Origin: Cohnella phaseoli
GTDB taxonomy: Bacteria > Bacillota > Bacilli > Paenibacillales > Paenibacillaceae
Assembly (NCBI RefSeq): GCF_003386235.1
Contig: NZ_QRDZ01000005.1
Span: 1-64,000, forward strand
Length of the DNA stretch: 64,000 nt
Direction: 5' to 3'
Each line of letters begins with the position of its first letter. Position 1 is the stretch's first letter. The position numbers and the translations under genes are program-made. A model generated the notes under the pieces. That model was given only the letters and a program-made list of their open reading frames with translations, was not told the DNA's origin and ran no database searches. This document shows positions 61,475-64,000 of the stretch, in pieces.

Positions 61475-61530
61475 TTGACATGATACAAAATGTAGCATAA
61501 ATTAAAAGGTGTAACGATACAATTTGTTTC
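61475..61530 (+). promoter_or_regulatory. promoter of cpsC with two GATACA-palindrome operators
   Basis: TTGACA (61475-61480), a 17-bp spacer and TAAATT (61498-61503). GATACAAAATGTAGC (61482-61496) fills the spacer, and a second GATACAATTTGTTTC (61516-61530) lies 34 bp downstream, centre to centre. Confidence 0.75.
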
Positions 61531-61555
61531 ATCAAAAGGCGATCGGAGGCTGATT

Positions 61556-62323
61556 ATGGAGCCGGATATGAAAGAATATGTGAAACTTCTGTTGAAAAGA
61601 GGGTGGCTGATTGGCGGGATCGTCCTCTTATGCTGCGGAGCTACTGCGGTTTACGATCGTCTTTTTGCAAGCCCGGTCTACGAAGCGAGCATCAAGCTGA
61701 TCGTGAACACCGCCAATCAAGTCGACGGCCTGATGCGTCCCGATTCCAATCTGATTACCTCCAATATTATGATGATCGACACGTACAAGGAAATCATCGC
61801 AACCCCGGTCATTATGCAGAAGGTCGCGGCCAAGCATCCCGAGTTCAATCTGACGGCCGACGAGTTGATTCGCAAGACGCGAGTGCAATCCTCTTCGAAC
61901 TCGCAGGTCATGAGCGTCGCATATCGCGACGAATCGCCGACACGGGCGGTTGCGCTGGCGAACGAAATCGGGCTGGTTTTCCGGGACGAGATTCCTCAGA
62001 TTATGAACGTAGACAACGTTACGATTTTGAGCGAGTCGAAGAGCCCCTCCGAGCTAGAATCGATTTCGATGGGATTGACCTTTAAGCTTGCCCTGGCCTT
62101 TATTTTATCGTTGATTGCGTCCGTGTCGGTCGTATTCCTGAAGGAGTATATGGACGATACGCTCAAGGACGAGAAGGATGTCAGAGTTTACTTGGATAAG
62201 TCGACGCTTGCCGAGATTTCCAGAATCAAGAGATCGGAGCTTGGCAAGACGGACGGATCGGCGTCGAAAGCCGCCGCTCTTTCCGGAGACCCGCTCGCCA
62301 TACGCTTCAAGCAGCAACTTTAA
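61556..62323 (+). CDS. cpsC: Wzz-type chain-length determinant and kinase activator, CpsC/YwqC family
   Basis: A 255-residue inner-membrane protein with two TM helices (about 14-34 and 165-187) flanking an extracellular Wzz domain (VYEASIKLIVNTANQV, TRVQSSSNSQVMSVAYRDE, VTILSESKSP). The cytoplasmic C-tail (KEYMDDTLKDEKDVRVYL) would bind and activate the CpsD kinase. ATG 61556 follows CGGAGG. A structured non-coding region begins right after its stop. Confidence 0.92.
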   Translation: MEPDMKEYVKLLLKRGWLIGGIVLLCCGATAVYDRLFASPVYEASIKLIVNTANQVDGLMRPDSNLITSNIMMIDTYKEIIATPVIMQKVAAKHPEFNLTADELIRKTRVQSSSNSQVMSVAYRDESPTRAVALANEIGLVFRDEIPQIMNVDNVTILSESKSPSELESISMGLTFKLALAFILSLIASVSVVFLKEYMDDTLKDEKDVRVYLDKSTLAEISRIKRSELGKTDGSASKAAALSGDPLAIRFKQQL

Positions 62324-62518
62324 CCGTCGTCCCGCTGCGGACGCGGGAACACTCCCCGACCCGCTCGGGGCGGCCAAGTCTGATCAGCCGTTATCCTCTC
62401 AGGCACTCGGTCAAGCTGTGGGCGGCTTCCCGCCTTAGACGTGAATCGTCGAGGGTTTGACGTGAGGAGGGGTTGGATGCCCCACTAAATTACACAATTG
62501 AAGCAGTTCAAATAGAAG
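62324..62518 (+). ncRNA. candidate structured leader RNA in an EPS operon (EAR-like position)
   Basis: The 195 nt after cpsC encode no protein but fold into successive short hairpins: CCCGC/GCGGG (62331-62347), CCCCGA/TCGGGG (62354-62370), GGCGG/CCGCC (62421-62434) and GACG/CGTC (62438-62450). In Bacillus the EAR antitermination RNA lies at the same place, between the chain-length/kinase pair and the downstream biosynthetic genes. I cannot verify the EAR consensus by eye, so this identity is a hypothesis. Confidence 0.45.
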
Positions 62519-62624
62519 GATCAGGAGCGGCTTTTTGAACGTTCCGATAATCGGCGCGCAGTTGCGCCCCTTTTGTGAAAGGCTCCCTGGGCGGCTCCAT
62601 CAAGAAGCCGCTCTTGATCTTTTT
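62519..62624 (+). terminator. large terminator or attenuator upstream of gtaB
   Basis: GATCAGGAGCGGCTT (62519-62533) pairs over 15 bp, with one wobble, with AAGCCGCTCTTGATC (62605-62619), followed by T5. The loop holds a GGCGC/GCGCC hairpin. It ends 33 bp before gtaB, so RNA polymerase must read through it to express the downstream genes from the cps promoters. Confidence 0.7.
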
Positions 62625-62657
62625 ATCCGATTAACATGTGAAAAGGCGGGGTTGACG

Positions 62658-63554
62658 TTGAGAAAGTGGAAAAGAGTGAAGAAGGCGATTATTCCGGCGG
62701 CAGGTCTTGGCACGCGCTTTTTGCCGGCGACTAAGGCGATGCCGAAGGAAATGCTTCCGATCATAGACAAGCCGACGATTCAATATATCGTCGAGGAGGC
62801 CGTGCAGTCGGGAATCGAAGAAATCCTTATCGTGACCGGCAAAGGAAAGCGCGCCATCGAAGATCATTTCGACAGCCATTTCGAGCTTGAGCATACGCTC
62901 TACGAGAAAAACAAGCTTCAGCTTCTGGAGGAGGTTCAGAGGTCCTCCAATCTGGTAGACATTCATTATATTCGCCAGAGAATGCCCCTGGGTCTCGGAC
63001 ATGCGGTCTGGTGCGCCCGCAAATTCATCGGGAACGAGCCGTTCGCGGTGCTGTTGGGCGACGATATCGTTCAGGCGAATACGCCCTGTCTGCAGCAAAT
63101 GATGGAGCAATTTCAACTGACGCAGAAATCGATCGTCGGCGTTCAGCCCGTCCCGTACGAGGAGACGCACAGATACGGCATCGTCGTACCGGAGCAGGAC
63201 GAGGATGGATTATCCCTCGTGTCCGAGATTTACGAGAAGCCGCCGCGGGGAACCGTCGCATCGAATCTGGCCGTGCTCGGCCGCTATATTTTAACGCCGG
63301 ACATCTTTACGCTGCTCGACGAGCACATCGTCGGCACCGGGGGAGAGATTCAATTAACCGACGCCATTCAGCGGCTGTCGAAGCTGGATCAGGTGTACGC
63401 CTATCAATTCCAAGGCCGGCGGTACGATGTGGGCGAGAAGCTCGGCTTTATTTTAACGACGCTCGACTTCGCCTTACGCAATGAAGAACTGAAGTACCCG
63501 GTTTTGAAGGAAATGGAGAAGCTGCTGCAAGCCGCTCAATCCTATCGATTATAA
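62658..63554 (+). CDS. gtaB: UTP-glucose-1-phosphate uridylyltransferase
   Basis: 298 residues, the normal size. It makes UDP-glucose from UTP and glucose-1-phosphate, supplying EPS, teichoic acid and the UgtP glycolipid pathway. The N-terminal nucleotide-binding motif is [47 protein letters not shown] and [12 protein letters not shown] are further family signatures. TTG 62658 is chosen as start because GGCGGGG lies 6 nt upstream and homologues begin at this point; the frame is open further upstream through the terminator. The sugar transferase gene follows after 20 bp. Confidence 0.94.
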   Translation: MRKWKRVKKAIIPAAGLGTRFLPATKAMPKEMLPIIDKPTIQYIVEEAVQSGIEEILIVTGKGKRAIEDHFDSHFELEHTLYEKNKLQLLEEVQRSSNLVDIHYIRQRMPLGLGHAVWCARKFIGNEPFAVLLGDDIVQANTPCLQQMMEQFQLTQKSIVGVQPVPYEETHRYGIVVPEQDEDGLSLVSEIYEKPPRGTVASNLAVLGRYILTPDIFTLLDEHIVGTGGEIQLTDAIQRLSKLDQVYAYQFQGRRYDVGEKLGFILTTLDFALRNEELKYPVLKEMEKLLQAAQSYRL

Positions 63555-63574
63555 TACGGGCCCCCGAGGATGAA

Positions 63575-64000
63575 ATGACGATGCCAAATTCCAAAGAAGC
63601 CAATATGAAAATCGCTTCGACCTCTTATGCTCCTTACTCGCCCTACACGCTCAGTCAAAACTCGCTCCTACAGAATACGCTCAATCCGAATACACCGAGT
63701 CCGGCTCGCGCCGGCCGCTCCGCATACGACCGGGCCAAACGGATGCTCGATCTCGTCCTGACCTCGGCCGCGCTGCCTCCTCTGGCTCCCTTTCTGCTGC
63801 TGATCGCGCTCGCGGTCAAGCTGGAGGAGCCGTCCAGTCCGGCGCTGTACACGCAGACCCGGCTCGGCAAGGACGGCAAGCCGTTTCGGATCTACAAATT
63901 CAGATCCATGGTCGGCGACGCAGAGAAGCAATTGGAGCGGATCAAGCATTTGAACGAAATGGAAGGCGCCGTGTTCAAAATCAAGAACGATCCGCGAATT
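63575..64000 (+). CDS. bacterial sugar transferase (undecaprenyl-phosphate glycosyl-1-phosphate transferase), 3' end outside window
   Basis: The first 142 residues are present; the frame is open at the window end. After a Ser/Asn/Pro-rich N-terminus (about 1-48) comes AYDRAKRMLDLVLTSAALPP, one TM segment, then TQTRLGKDGKPFRIYKFRSM and VFKIKNDPRI, all diagnostic of the sugar-transferase core that starts lipid-linked repeat synthesis. The multi-TM N-terminal domain of WbaP is absent, so it resembles the short EpsL/PglC type. ATG 63575 follows GAGG. It is the first committed step gene of the EPS operon after gtaB. Confidence 0.9.
   Translation, partial: MTMPNSKEANMKIASTSYAPYSPYTLSQNSLLQNTLNPNTPSPARAGRSAYDRAKRMLDLVLTSAALPPLAPFLLLIALAVKLEEPSSPALYTQTRLGKDGKPFRIYKFRSMVGDAEKQLERIKHLNEMEGAVFKIKNDPRI

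Overview
The window looks like a chromosome segment of a Gram-positive, spore-former-type Firmicute of the Paenibacillaceae (Paenibacillus/Cohnella-like). The evidence is AGGAGG-type ribosome binding sites, many SLH-anchored surface proteins, GC-rich coding DNA separated by AT-richer gaps, a YkpA-type ABC-F protein, UgtP, CvfC, LCP and a Bacillales-type CpsB/C/D set. The genus is an inference. I found no rRNA, tRNA, phage or intact insertion sequence.

Left part (1-9.8 kb): a 42-bp minisatellite, a small frameshifted secreted-protein gene, a large SLH surface protein, the two-gene carboxy(nor)spermidine pathway on the minus strand with a terminator in its leader, and a membrane diguanylate cyclase. 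9.9-19.8 kb is a duplicated two-component locus: two giant sensor kinases (pseudokinase, with or without AAA ATPase, then GAF and HisKA_3), each followed by a NarL-type regulator. 20-34.7 kb holds metabolic and envelope genes: a 2-hydroxyacid dehydrogenase, CvfC, a YcdB/SLH protein, an MBL hydrolase, ABC-F, a CDF transporter, an NlpC/P60 hydrolase, a lipoprotein, a pair of PstS-like proteins (one frameshifted in a C6 tract) and the UgtP glycolipid glycosyltransferase. 35-43.3 kb carries a Big2-repeat protein, a GDSL hydrolase and GltB.

43.5-51.6 kb is the most striking block: three tandem paralogous secreted NHL-propeller proteins that each end in a dockerin, followed 19 bp later by an SLH protein with two cohesin-like domains and FN3 repeats. 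Together they predict a self-contained, non-cellulosomal cohesin-dockerin surface complex. Each dockerin gene is preceded by the same 11-bp-spaced direct repeat.

52-64 kb is an exopolysaccharide region: an XRE repressor, PilZ, LCP, a small CxxC protein, an ABC transporter, GH97, CpsB, CpsD and CpsC, GtaB and a sugar transferase cut by the window edge. Palindromes of the form GATACAAWWTGTATC sit in or on the promoters of the PilZ, GH97, cpsD and cpsC genes, three times exactly between -35 and -10, with the XRE gene divergent from the first. A structured non-coding stretch plus a large terminator lies between cpsC and gtaB, the same position as the EAR antitermination RNA in Bacillus eps operons.

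A second, unrelated regulatory signature (TGTCATATGACA-N6/7-TGACA-N4-TCACTA) occurs four times. Three copies lie 71-77 bp before start codons of surface proteins, and one faces antisense into the diguanylate cyclase gene.
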